Shown here one piece after another: positions 7,652-15,450 of a stretch of 64,000 nucleotides of DNA. Source of the DNA: Nonomuraea montanisoli (GTDB lineage Bacteria; Actinomycetota; Actinomycetes; Streptosporangiales; Streptosporangiaceae); the NCBI RefSeq assembly GCF_013363975.1, contig NZ_JABWGN010000017.1, positions 175,250 to 239,249 of the forward strand, read 5' to 3'. A model generated the notes under the pieces. The model ran no database searches and was not told the DNA's origin. It saw only the letters and a program-made list of their open reading frames with translations. The position numbers were made by a program, and so were the translations under genes. Each line of letters begins with the position of its first letter. Position 1 is the stretch's first letter.

Positions 7652-9319
7652 TCATTCCATGGCGTCGATGGTCAGGGCGAGGAACAGGTCCACGAGGTCC
7701 TCGACGCGTCCGACGTCCCTGCCGGTCAGCTCGGTGACGCGGGTCAGCCGGTTGCGCAGGGTGTTGACGTGGACGTGGAGGGCGGCCGCCGTGGCCGCCC
7801 ACTGACCGTCATGGTCGAGGAACGCCCGAAGCGTCGGCTCCAGGTCGCTGCGGCGCTGCGCGTCGTGCGCGCGCAGCGGGGCGAGCAGGTCACGCGCGAA
7901 GGCGCTCAGCGTGGCCTGATCCACCAGGCCGAGCAGCAGCCGGTGGGTCCCCAGCTCGCGGAACCCGCGCACGGCCGGGCCGCCGGGCGTGCGGCGCAGC
8001 ACCCGGCAGGCCTCGCGCGACTGGAGCAGCGGCTGCCGCAGATCGCCCGCGTGCGCGGCGACACTCCCGAGACCGGCCACGGGACGCCGCCCGGGGAACC
8101 GCCGCGCCACCCGCTCGACCAGGCGTTCCGCCAGGACGGGCAGTTCGTCCTCGGGGTGCCGCCAGGTGAGCAGGGCCACCACGTCGTTCGTGCCGCCGGC
8201 GACGACGGCGGGGACCCCCTCGTCCGCGAGGAACTCACCGATCACCTCGGCCAGGCCGTGCTCGGTGGCGGTCTTGGCCAGGTCGCGGTCGCGCTCCGCG
8301 GCGGTCTTGGCCGAGTCGTGCACCGTGACAGGCTTGGCCGGGGCGTGGTCGGTGGCGGTCTTGACCAGGCTGTGCGCCGCGGCGGCCTCGTCGGCGAAGG
8401 CCAGCGTGCAGACCGCCAGCGCTCCCGCCGGGTCCACGCCGAAAGCCTGCAGCCGGCTGGCCACCTCCGACGCCCGGCGCCCGCCGGACAGCACCATCTC
8501 CAGCAACTCGCCGGCGAAACGCATCTCGATCGCCTGTACGGCCTGCTGCCTCGCCACCTCCAGGCTGAGGAACCTGGCGGCCTGCTCCAGCGCGTCACGT
8601 TCGGCGGCGGGCAACTCGGCCAGCGGGCGCAGGCAGATGAGCGCCGCGTCGGCGTCCCCGAGCGCGCCCACGGGGAACAGCGCGGCGTGCCCGCCGCCGA
8701 GGTCCAGCTCCAGCGCAGGCGGGCGGCGGGAAAGACCCGCCGCCACGATCTGCAACTGCGCGGAGTCCAGTTCGGTGCCGGACGCCGCGAGCAGCCGGCC
8801 CATCCGGTCGACCACCGCCAGCGGCAGATCGTGGTCGCGGGTGAGCACGCGCAGAACCCCGGAAGCGCCGGCGCCGCGGGAGATGGCCGTGGCCAGGGCG
8901 TCGCCCCGGCGCACCATGCCGATCACTCCCTGCTGGCGCTCATCGGCGTACATCCCGGAGACCGCCTGCGACACCGCGGTGAACGGAATCGCCTGCGAGA
9001 TCTCCAACAGCGGCAGGCCCGCCGCCCGGCACGCGGCGACGAGCGCGGGCGGGGTGCGCGGCGTCTCGGCGCGCAGCCCGTACACGATCCCGGCCGCCCT
9101 GGCGCGCTTGACGTGGGCGACGAACTCCTCCGGGCTCACCTGCTCCTGCCAGAGACCGTTGGTCAGCACCAGCTCCCTTTCCCGGAGGTACGGGGAGGGA
9201 TCGGGCAGTTCGGTGTTGTGCACCCAGGTCGCGGGCTCGCGCAGGGCGCCGGGCGGACCGGGCTCCAGGATCCGCAGCTCCAGCGACCTGTTGTTGACCA
9301 GTGCGTCGAGGGTGAACAT
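7652..9319 (-). CDS. PucR family transcriptional regulator
   Basis: A 555-residue regulator in the standard order: N-terminal PucR sensor domain (residues 1-125, with VLTNGLWQEQV), a GGDEF-related central region, and a C-terminal PucR helix-turn-helix (about residues 495-540, WAATAAALHVHVNTLRNRL). The family regulates purine catabolism in Bacillus and varied nitrogen or amine pathways in actinobacteria. The central linker at about residues 310-360 holds repeated K-T-A-T/D-H-(G/A) phrases, a low-complexity insertion. The start at 9319 is the first ATG. A decayed copy of residues about 210-260 lies just upstream at 9438-9587. Confidence 0.9.
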   Translation of the reverse strand: MFTLDALVNNRSLELRILEPGPPGALREPATWVHNTELPDPSPYLRERELVLTNGLWQEQVSPEEFVAHVKRARAAGIVYGLRAETPRTPPALVAACRAAGLPLLEISQAIPFTAVSQAVSGMYADERQQGVIGMVRRGDALATAISRGAGASGVLRVLTRDHDLPLAVVDRMGRLLAASGTELDSAQLQIVAAGLSRRPPALELDLGGGHAALFPVGALGDADAALICLRPLAELPAAERDALEQAARFLSLEVARQQAVQAIEMRFAGELLEMVLSGGRRASEVASRLQAFGVDPAGALAVCTLAFADEAAAAHSLVKTATDHAPAKPVTVHDSAKTAAERDRDLAKTATEHGLAEVIGEFLADEGVPAVVAGGTNDVVALLTWRHPEDELPVLAERLVERVARRFPGRRPVAGLGSVAAHAGDLRQPLLQSREACRVLRRTPGGPAVRGFRELGTHRLLLGLVDQATLSAFARDLLAPLRAHDAQRRSDLEPTLRAFLDHDGQWAATAAALHVHVNTLRNRLTRVTELTGRDVGRVEDLVDLFLALTIDAME

Positions 9320-9437
9320 CCTTGTGAATATAGACAGTGATAGTGGATATCGCTAGAGATTCATCCACTCATGTGGTGGTGGCGCTGGCGTCGGAGGTGG
9401 CTTCACCCCTTCCTGCGTGGCGGTGGAAACGGTGTCG
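9320..9437. repeat. upstream part of a degenerate repeat field
   Basis: Between the PucR start and its duplicated fragment. It contains GGCGTCGGAGGTGGC and CTGCGTGGCGGTGGAAAC, both related to the roughly 33-bp units at 9590-9785. The duplicated PucR fragment therefore appears embedded within the repeat field. The PucR promoter presumably lies near TATCACTGTCTATATTC (minus strand, complement of about 9325-9342), an A/T-rich patch. Confidence 0.4.
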
Positions 9438-9587
9438 CTGCTGCCCGGCCACCTCCAGGCCAGGAACCTGGCGGCCTGCTCCAGCGCGTCACGTTCGGCG
9501 GCGGGCAACCCGGCCAGGGGCCGCAGGCAGATGACCGCCGCGTCGGCGTCCCCGAGCGCGCCCGCAGGGAACAGCGCGGCGTGCCCG
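9438..9587 (-). pseudogene. fragment duplicated from the PucR gene
   Basis: About 150 bp closely match 8543-8693 inside the neighbouring PucR gene, with roughly a dozen substitutions and one single-base deletion. Translated in the ancestral frame it reads HAALFPAGALGDADAAVIC and onwards, against HAALFPVGALGDADAALIC in the parent. It has no start and no domain of its own. The copy is in the same orientation, about 0.9 kb from its source, and is flanked on both sides by short repeats. Confidence 0.75.
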
Positions 9588-9589
9588 CT

Positions 9590-9785
9590 TCCTGCATGGC
9601 GACGAAAGCGGCGTCACCGTTTCCCGAGCGGCGGCGGAGGGCGCGTCACCGCTCGTTGCGTGGCGGCGGAAGGGATGGCACCGCTCGTTGCGCGGCGGTA
9701 GAAGTGACTTCCCGCCTCTGCACAGCGGTAGAAGTGACTCCCCGCCTCTTGAGCGGCGGCGGAGTGGACTCGCCGCCGAGGAGAC
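9590..9785. repeat. degenerate 31-33 bp repeat array
   Basis: Five or six diverged copies of a unit close to TTGCGNGGCGGYRGAAGTGA followed by YTCCCCGCCTC, for example at about 9656, 9688, 9720 and 9751. Spacing is 31 to 33 bases. There is no spacer uniqueness or palindromic repeat as in a CRISPR. The stretch to 9856 holds no gene. Confidence 0.55.
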
Positions 9786-9856
9786 TTGGCGCAGCGCCAA
9801 GGGCCGAGCAGTCCCGGCGCCGCACCTTGGGATGACGCGTGCGGAGGAGACGCCCG

Positions 9857-11710
9857 TCAGACCCAGCCGTAGGCCGACCTGATGGCCGAGGCGATCTCGT
9901 TGACCAGGGTCATGTTGTTGCCGTTGGCCAGGACGGCATAGCCGGCGCCGAGCTCGGGATAGCCCTTGAACACCGACTTGAAGCCGTAGTTGGAGCCGTC
10001 GTGGGTGTAGGAGAAGTTCCTGGTCCCGGCGCCGGAGAGGAACAGGCCCCGGCCCATGGTCGGCTCGGGGCCCTTGGTGAGCAGCGTGCGGACGGAGGTC
10101 CTGGTGAGCGGGCCGGCGATGTCGCTGGTAGCGGTGTACGCCCGGTTGAGGTAGCTGACGAGGCGGCACAGGTCGAGCACCGTCGTGTACAGGCCCGCGG
10201 CGGCCGACTCCGGGTAGCGGTTGCGCATGCCGGGGATCACCGCGCCGGAGGCGGTGTGCCCGGCGGCCAGCTCGAATCCGGGTGACAGGGCGTACGAGCT
10301 GGACTTCATGCCGAGCGGCGCGAACACCTCCTTGTCCATGTACTGCGCCAGCGGCAGGCCGCTCTTCTGCTCCACCATCCGCTGCAGCAGCACGAAGCCC
10401 GCGCCGGAGTAGTGGAACTCGGCGCCCGGGTTGGTGGTGAGCTCGATCTTCGGCGAGTTGCCCTCGCCGTTCATGACCTGCAGCAGGGTCGGGACCGTCG
10501 TGTTGGGCCCGTACCCGGCGAACCCGCCGCCCGTGCCGGAGACGAAGCCGGAGCAGACGTCCGCCGGGGAGGTGGAGCCGCGCCCGATGACGCCGGCTCG
10601 ATGCGAAAGCAGGCGGTCGACCGTCGGTACCGCCGTCGCTGCGACGCAGTCGCGGCGGGGCAGCGTCCAGCCCAGATGGGGACGAATGTCGGTGGTCAGG
10701 GGCAGCTTGAGCGTCTGCATCAGGCGCATGACGCCGACCGAGGCCACGGCCTTGCTGATGGAGGCGGCCTGGAAGGCGGTCTCCGGATGCGCGGCCGCGC
10801 CGCTGCCCGCCTCCAGCCAGCCGTAGCCCGTGGACCAGGCGATCTTGTTGCCGACGACCACCGCGACCGCCACGCCCGGCGTCTTCCACGCGTTCATCCG
10901 CTGCCAGATGGTCCCGCCGCCCACCGCGTTCTCGACCTGCCGCACCCGATCCGCGGGGAGCGCCGGCACCTTGCCGCGCGAGCTCACCGACCAGCCGCCG
11001 GTGGGCGAGAACGCCACGTTGTGCAGCTGCCAGCCGTCCGCGGCCAGGTCGTTCAGCTTCTCGAAGCAGGCGTCGTCGATGCCGCGCACGTGAAACTCGT
11101 CCTGCGCCACAACCGCCCACCCGCCGGCCTTGGGAAAGGCGACCCGGGTCACGCGGCGGCCGCCCTGCGTCAGGTTGCGCATCATCTGGTAGCACTCGTC
11201 GTCGATGCCCTTGGCGTAGAAGCCGCCGGTGTCGGCCACCGTCCAGCGGTTGCCACCCGCGGGCGGGAAAGCGACGTCCACCACTTGCCGGCCGGCGTCA
11301 TAGCTGGCGGTGATGCGCGCGTGACACTCCTCGGGCAGTCCGCGGGCCGCCATCCCCTTGTCGCCGGTGATCACCCATGTGTCTCCACCCGCGGGAGGGA
11401 AGGCCACACAATGGATCTTCGTCCCACCCTTGATCAATCTCTCCAGCTCGGCGAAGCAGGCGTCCGGGATGCCCCGGGCGAAATAGCGGCCGTCCTGGGT
11501 GACGACGACCCAGCCGTTCGACGGCGTGAACGCCATCACGGTGATGCCGTACGGCGCCAGCTCGGCCGTCTTCGTGTGCGCCTCCGCGGGAACGCCGCCG
11601 TCGGCGAACGGGTAGCTCGCCGCCTGCGCGACCGGGCCGAACCCGGCGGTGGCCAAGCCGGCGCCTACCGCGGCGGTGCCGGTCAGAGCGAGAAAACGTC
11701 TGCGGTCCAT
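9857..11710 (-). CDS. Tat-exported serine hydrolase (beta-lactamase fold) with N-terminal repeat domain
   Basis: 617 residues. A twin-arginine signal (RRRFLALTG, residues 3-11, with hydrophobic core to about 30) directs export. Residues about 56-245 form four to five repeats of roughly 44 residues, each with a hydrophobic strand ending in VAF(P/S)PxGG, a W-x-V strand and a G(I/L)(D/P)xxC(F/Y/H) segment. The C-terminal half is a class C beta-lactamase/DD-peptidase-like hydrolase with SxxK at 317-320 (SISK), the tyrosine motif YSG at 434-436 and HDG at 570-572. It likely acts outside the membrane as an esterase or D-amino-acid peptidase. The repeat part may fold as a small beta-propeller-like binding module. 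The substrate is unknown. Confidence 0.85.
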   Translation of the reverse strand: MDRRRFLALTGTAAVGAGLATAGFGPVAQAASYPFADGGVPAEAHTKTAELAPYGITVMAFTPSNGWVVVTQDGRYFARGIPDACFAELERLIKGGTKIHCVAFPPAGGDTWVITGDKGMAARGLPEECHARITASYDAGRQVVDVAFPPAGGNRWTVADTGGFYAKGIDDECYQMMRNLTQGGRRVTRVAFPKAGGWAVVAQDEFHVRGIDDACFEKLNDLAADGWQLHNVAFSPTGGWSVSSRGKVPALPADRVRQVENAVGGGTIWQRMNAWKTPGVAVAVVVGNKIAWSTGYGWLEAGSGAAAHPETAFQAASISKAVASVGVMRLMQTLKLPLTTDIRPHLGWTLPRRDCVAATAVPTVDRLLSHRAGVIGRGSTSPADVCSGFVSGTGGGFAGYGPNTTVPTLLQVMNGEGNSPKIELTTNPGAEFHYSGAGFVLLQRMVEQKSGLPLAQYMDKEVFAPLGMKSSSYALSPGFELAAGHTASGAVIPGMRNRYPESAAAGLYTTVLDLCRLVSYLNRAYTATSDIAGPLTRTSVRTLLTKGPEPTMGRGLFLSGAGTRNFSYTHDGSNYGFKSVFKGYPELGAGYAVLANGNNMTLVNEIASAIRSAYGWV

Positions 11711-11825
11711 GGGGGAAGTCTCCTCAGGGCGGGCCCCGGGGACGGGGCACCGATGATCACAATGTGCGAGTGCATCATCGCAGACCGCCGGAGGGGAGGG
11801 CTTCCGGACGGGAACGGACGGTCAG

Positions 11826-11961
11826 GTGAGGACGAAGCCGTGGAGCGGGAACGGAGCCTTGAGGCAGGAATGGAGGAGGGGCCGCCGCACCCGGTGAGGA
11901 CGAAGCCATGGAGCAGGAACGGAGCCTTGAGGCAGCAATGGAGGCGGGGCCGCCCTGCCTG
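11826..11961. repeat. 68-bp tandem duplication
   Basis: Two copies beginning GTGAGGACGAAGCC at 11826 and 11894, exactly 68 bases apart and differing at only a few positions; a third copy begins near 11961 (GTGAGGCAGGAGGAC). Each contains GGAACGGAGCCTTGAGGCAG. Noncoding. Confidence 0.75.
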
Positions 11962-11984
11962 GTGAGGCAGGAGGACGGGGACGT

Positions 11985-12490
11985 GAGGTGGTGGGACGTA
12001 GATCCGATGCGGTGGCGCGAAGACGTATGAGGGGCTGAGGCGGTGGGCGGGACGAATGGAGAAGCGAGGCGGTGGGATGGAGATGGAGCCGGTGGCGCAG
12101 GCGACAGTGACGGGGCGAAGACAAGAGGCGGTGGGCGGGGCGATGGGGCGGGGCGATGGAGACCCGAGGCGGTGGGATGGAGATAGGAGATGGTGGGCGG
12201 GGCGATGGAGACGCGAGGCGGTGGCGGAGACGTCAGGCGGTCGGGACGATGCGGTCGGCGGGACGATGAGACGGAGGCGGTGGAATGGAGTCTTGAGGCG
12301 CTGCGGACGGCCAGGTCAGCCAGTGGGGCAGAGACGTGAGGCGTTGGGTCGCAGGCATCAGGCGGTGCGATGAAGGCATCAGGCAGTACGGCGGAAGATG
12401 TGAGGCGTTCGGGACGCAGACATCAGCCGGTGGGATGGTGACGTCAGGCGGTGCGGAGGGAGACGTCAGGCGGTGAATGTGGAGGCATCA
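11985..12490. repeat. purine-rich degenerate repeat field (AGGCGGTGGGAYGGAGACGTC-like)
   Basis: About twenty diverged copies of AGGCGGTG with a following GGGATGGAGAC or GACGTC, spaced roughly 18 to 30 bases. Examples lie near 12037, 12066, 12130, 12168, 12217, 12236, 12361, 12448 and 12471. The strand is strongly purine-biased. There is no gene in the interval. Confidence 0.6.
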
Positions 12491-12669
12491 GGCGAAAGGG
12501 GCAGACGGAGGGGGAGCGGCGCTCATCGCTAGCGTCGATCTCATCGCGCACTCGTCGCGCAAGGTGTGGCTCTATCTGGATGCCGGTGTTGAGCTGTACC
12601 TGGGGGGCAGATGTCCGGGTCGAGGCGGATTGTGGCGGACCGGGAGTAGGCGTTCCGGACTGAATGACG

Positions 12670-13446
12670 TCAGGTGTCTCGGTGGCGTAAGAGCCAGGTG
12701 CCCGCCAGCACCGGCACGAGTGCGTACGCCGTAAGAACGGCGATCGCCGCCGCGGGAGACAGACTCGCGCCGTACACGGAGCTCTTGAAGGGGACCCCGC
12801 TGATCTCGCGAGGCAGGGCACTGATCATCATGGAGCCGAGCCAGTCCTTCCAGGGGGAGGGAAGCTTGCCGATGATCATCGGGATGACGTACGCGAGGCC
12901 GACGAGCACGGCCACGGCGCCAGCCGTCGACCGCGTCAACGCCCCAAGGCCCAGCCCCAGCAGGGCGAACACGCAGACGGTCAGACCCGTCGCGGCCAGC
13001 GTCGGAAGTCTGTCGAGGAATGGCGTCAGATAGGTGCCGGAGAAGCGGTCGCCGATCATCTGACGGGCCAGGAAGTAGGTGCTGAAGATCGTCACGCTGC
13101 CCGTGAGCAGGCTGATGGCTCCCACGACGGCGGCCTTCGCCGCGAGCACGGGCCAGCGCTTGGGCACGACGGTCAGACTGGTCCTGATCATGCCGGTCGC
13201 GTACTCGGAGGTGACGGCCAGTACGCCGAGGATGCCCATGCAGAGCTGGGGCACGATGATCACGACCTCCTCCAGCTCCGCGATCGAGGCGGTCGCGCGC
13301 TTGGCGGCGGTCGCGTCGTCGTACATGCCGGCCGCCATCGAGGCGACCGCGACGCCGAGCAGGATGGCGGCGAGGCTGAGGAGTAGGAGGAGTCCGGTGG
13401 AGCGGACCGAGCGGATTTTCAGCCATTCGGCGCTGAGCAGGTGCAT
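12670..13446 (-). CDS. ABC-2 type permease (first exporter membrane subunit)
   Basis: 258 residues from ATG 13446, which has CAGGAG about nine bases upstream. The N-terminus AEWLKIRSVRST is the usual cytoplasmic lead of ABC-2 permeases. Six hydrophobic segments are visible, including LLLLLSLAAILLGVAVASMAA, and the family motif YATGMIRTSLTVVP sits between helices two and three. It is a paralogue of the permease at 13858-14622 (shared TGMIRTSLTVVP and LVGLGLGA/LLGLGLGA). It probably dimerises with that protein and is powered by the ATPase at 14619. Confidence 0.85.
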   Translation of the reverse strand: MHLLSAEWLKIRSVRSTGLLLLLSLAAILLGVAVASMAAGMYDDATAAKRATASIAELEEVVIIVPQLCMGILGVLAVTSEYATGMIRTSLTVVPKRWPVLAAKAAVVGAISLLTGSVTIFSTYFLARQMIGDRFSGTYLTPFLDRLPTLAATGLTVCVFALLGLGLGALTRSTAGAVAVLVGLAYVIPMIIGKLPSPWKDWLGSMMISALPREISGVPFKSSVYGASLSPAAAIAVLTAYALVPVLAGTWLLRHRDT

Positions 13447-13857
13447 GGGAGTCGTCTCCTGGAGCATCCGGCCGTGGTTGCGAGGGCTCGACGGCCGGTG
13501 GTGGGGCCCGCAATACGCGGCGTGGGTGCAGGGAGAAGTGCGGCCTTGGTTGAGACAAACGCCGTGGTTGAAGGGGCTCTGGTGGTTGACGGAAGCGATC
13601 GCCGCGGTCCTGCGATGCGTACCGGCTCGTAGTCGAGGGGTAGTGGCGGTTTGTTGAAGGGGCTGGTGGTTGGCGGAAGCGATGTCGTTGAGGGAAAGCG
13701 CCGGGTTGTGAGGAGCTGTCGTGGTTGACGGGCGGCGATGGCTGGGACGAGCGGCGGAATGAGAGCCGTGACGGCCGGCGCGCCTCCCATGTGCTGAGGC
13801 GGCGTCATGAGGCCCGCTCCTTGAGGGGCGTCACGCCTTCCGCTTGCTGGACGTTCG
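13447..13857. other. gene-free gap with direct repeats between the two permease genes
   Basis: 411 bp without a supported gene. GTTGAAGGGGCT followed by GGTGGTTGRCGGAAGCGAT occurs at 13567 and again at 13653. Further partial copies (TCGTTGAGGGAAAGCG, GTGGTTGACGGGCGGCGAT) lie around 13685-13745. The gap is unusually long for a transporter operon, so the distal permease may be transcribed separately or the repeats may have expanded here. Confidence 0.5.
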
Positions 13858-14622
13858 TCATACGTCTCGCTTGTTGAGCATGTGCAGGCCCACCCCGAGT
13901 GCCACCGCGGCATAGGCGAGGAGGGCCAGCAGGGCGGCCCAGGGCGGAAGGATCCCGTCACCCAGCCGGCTGGAGAGGCGCTCGCCAGTGAGCTGCGGTG
14001 TGAGGTTGGGGAGCATGAAGGCCGCGATCCTGGTGTTCCAGGGCGCGGGGAGATAGTTGGCGATCCCTGGCAGTACGAACAGCAGCGAGACCACCGACAC
14101 CAGCGCCGCGGCTGTGGAGCGCACGGCGGCGCCGAGACCGAGACCCACGAGCGCCAGCACGGTCACCGACAGCGCCGAGGCCAGCAGCGTCGGCACGTTC
14201 CCGGCGAACGATGACTCGTTGAAGCCCAGTCGACGCTCGCCCGCTATCAGCCTGCTCGCCGCGTACGTGGTCATGAGGATGGCGGTCGCCGCCGCGAACG
14301 TCATGACCGTGACGATCGCCGCCTTGGCGAACAGCAGGACATCGCGCCGGGGTACGACCGTGAGGCTCGTACGGATCATCCCGGTGGCGTGCTCCGCCGT
14401 GATGGCGAGCACTCCGATGACGGCCAGGCTGATCTGCACCAGGGGCAGGAATCCCTCCTCCGGGGCCGCGGCCCGGACAGAGCCGCGCTCGTCCGCCAGC
14501 CCGCTCACGTAGAGGCTCCACACCACGCCGAGCACGACCATGAGGGCGGCCGCTCCGAGCGCGTAATGGGTCGAGGCGACGGAGCGGAGCTTCAGCCGCT
14601 CCGAGGAGACCACCGCTCTCAT
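13858..14622 (-). CDS. ABC-2 type permease (second exporter membrane subunit)
   Basis: 254 residues with six predicted transmembrane helices (for example ALGAAALMVVLGVVWSLYV and ALLALLAYAAVALGVGL) and the ABC-2 signature HATGMIRTSLTVVP. Its ATG overlaps the stop codon of the ATPase by four bases (ATGA), so the two are translationally coupled. With the ATPase and the neighbouring two-component pair this fits a bacitracin/lantibiotic-type detoxification exporter, though the substrate is not readable from sequence. Confidence 0.87.
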   Translation of the reverse strand: MRAVVSSERLKLRSVASTHYALGAAALMVVLGVVWSLYVSGLADERGSVRAAAPEEGFLPLVQISLAVIGVLAITAEHATGMIRTSLTVVPRRDVLLFAKAAIVTVMTFAAATAILMTTYAASRLIAGERRLGFNESSFAGNVPTLLASALSVTVLALVGLGLGAAVRSTAAALVSVVSLLFVLPGIANYLPAPWNTRIAAFMLPNLTPQLTGERLSSRLGDGILPPWAALLALLAYAAVALGVGLHMLNKRDV

Positions 14623-15338
14623 CGCGCGGCTCCGAACTGCACGCTGCCGGCCGTGAGCGCGAGGTAGGCGTCCTCGAGGGTGGGATAGCGAGTGGTGAGC
14701 TCCTGGACCGTGGCCTCGGCGATCAGCTTGCCGCGGCCCATGATGACGATGCGGTCCGCCGTCAGGGCCATCTCACTCATGAGATGGCTGGACAGCAGGA
14801 CGGTTCGGCCCTCGGCGGCCAATGAGCGCATGAGATCGCGGATCCAGCGCACGCCGTTGGGATCGAGGCCGTTGACCGGCTCGTCGAACATGAGCACGCG
14901 TGGGTCGCCCAGGAGCGCCGCCGCGATCCCGAGCCGCTGTTTCATGCCGAGGGAGAACCCGCCCACGCGTCTTCGCGCCACGCCGGTCAGGCCGACCAGA
15001 TCGAGAACCTCGGCCACACGCCGCTCGCGTATGTCGTTGGTGCGGGCCAGGCAGAGCAGATGGTGATAGGCGCTACGGCCGCCGTGCACCGCGCCGGCGT
15101 CGAGCAGCGCGCCCACCTGCGCCATCGGCCTGCCCAAGGTCGTGTAGGGCCGGCCGTTGACCAGGGCCTCGCCCGAGGTGGGGGTGTCGAGGCCGAGAAT
15201 CAAACGCATCGTCGTCGACTTCCCGGCTCCGTTCGGCCCGAGGAAGCCGGTCACGTGGCCGGGCTCGACGGTGAAGGACAGGTCGTCGACCGCGAGCGTG
15301 TCGCCGTAGCGCTTGGTCAGGTGGTTGAGTCGGATCAT
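14619..15338 (-). CDS. ABC transporter ATP-binding protein
   Basis: 239 residues from ATG 15338, where the domain begins (MIRLNHLTKRYGD). Walker A is GPNGAGKST (about residues 37-45), the Q-loop region is VGALLDAG, the ABC signature is FSLGMKQRL (in place of LSGGQ), and Walker B is VLMFDEPVNGLDP. It belongs to the BcrA/DrrA type that drives ABC-2 permeases. It couples to the downstream permease by an ATGA overlap. A 112-bp divergent region separates it from the histidine kinase gene. Confidence 0.92.
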   Translation of the reverse strand: MIRLNHLTKRYGDTLAVDDLSFTVEPGHVTGFLGPNGAGKSTTMRLILGLDTPTSGEALVNGRPYTTLGRPMAQVGALLDAGAVHGGRSAYHHLLCLARTNDIRERRVAEVLDLVGLTGVARRRVGGFSLGMKQRLGIAAALLGDPRVLMFDEPVNGLDPNGVRWIRDLMRSLAAEGRTVLLSSHLMSEMALTADRIVIMGRGKLIAEATVQELTTRYPTLEDAYLALTAGSVQFGAAR

Positions 15339-15438
15339 GCCGTCGAGGATGGGGTACGGCGGGTCGCCGGCACATCGGACCACGGTCCGAACCTCGATGT
15401 CAGACCCTGGGTTGACGTGCGGACGCGGGCCTGTTGGC

Positions 15439-15450
15439 TACCGTCTACGC
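15439..15450 (+). promoter_or_regulatory. -10 element of a leaderless histidine kinase transcript
   Basis: TACCGT (15439-15444) lies six bases before the GTG at 15451. There is no Shine-Dalgarno sequence, so the kinase/regulator mRNA probably begins at its start codon. Confidence 0.5.

Larger units (their letters stand above)
11711..12669. other. long gene-free region filled with repeats
   Basis: No credible gene: the open frames are arginine/glycine-rich products of repeats. The region contains the 68-bp duplication and the purine-rich repeat field described separately. From about 12500 to 12669 the DNA becomes less repetitive, but I see no gene there. The promoter of the serine hydrolase should be in 11711-11800, where A/T-richer sequence (CCGATGATCACAATGTG) occurs. 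Confidence 0.5.

Noticed and set aside
11985..12490. Arginine/glycine-rich open frames within the purine-rich repeats as small proteins
   Set aside because: They follow the repeat unit in every frame, have no ribosome sites and no independent codon pattern.
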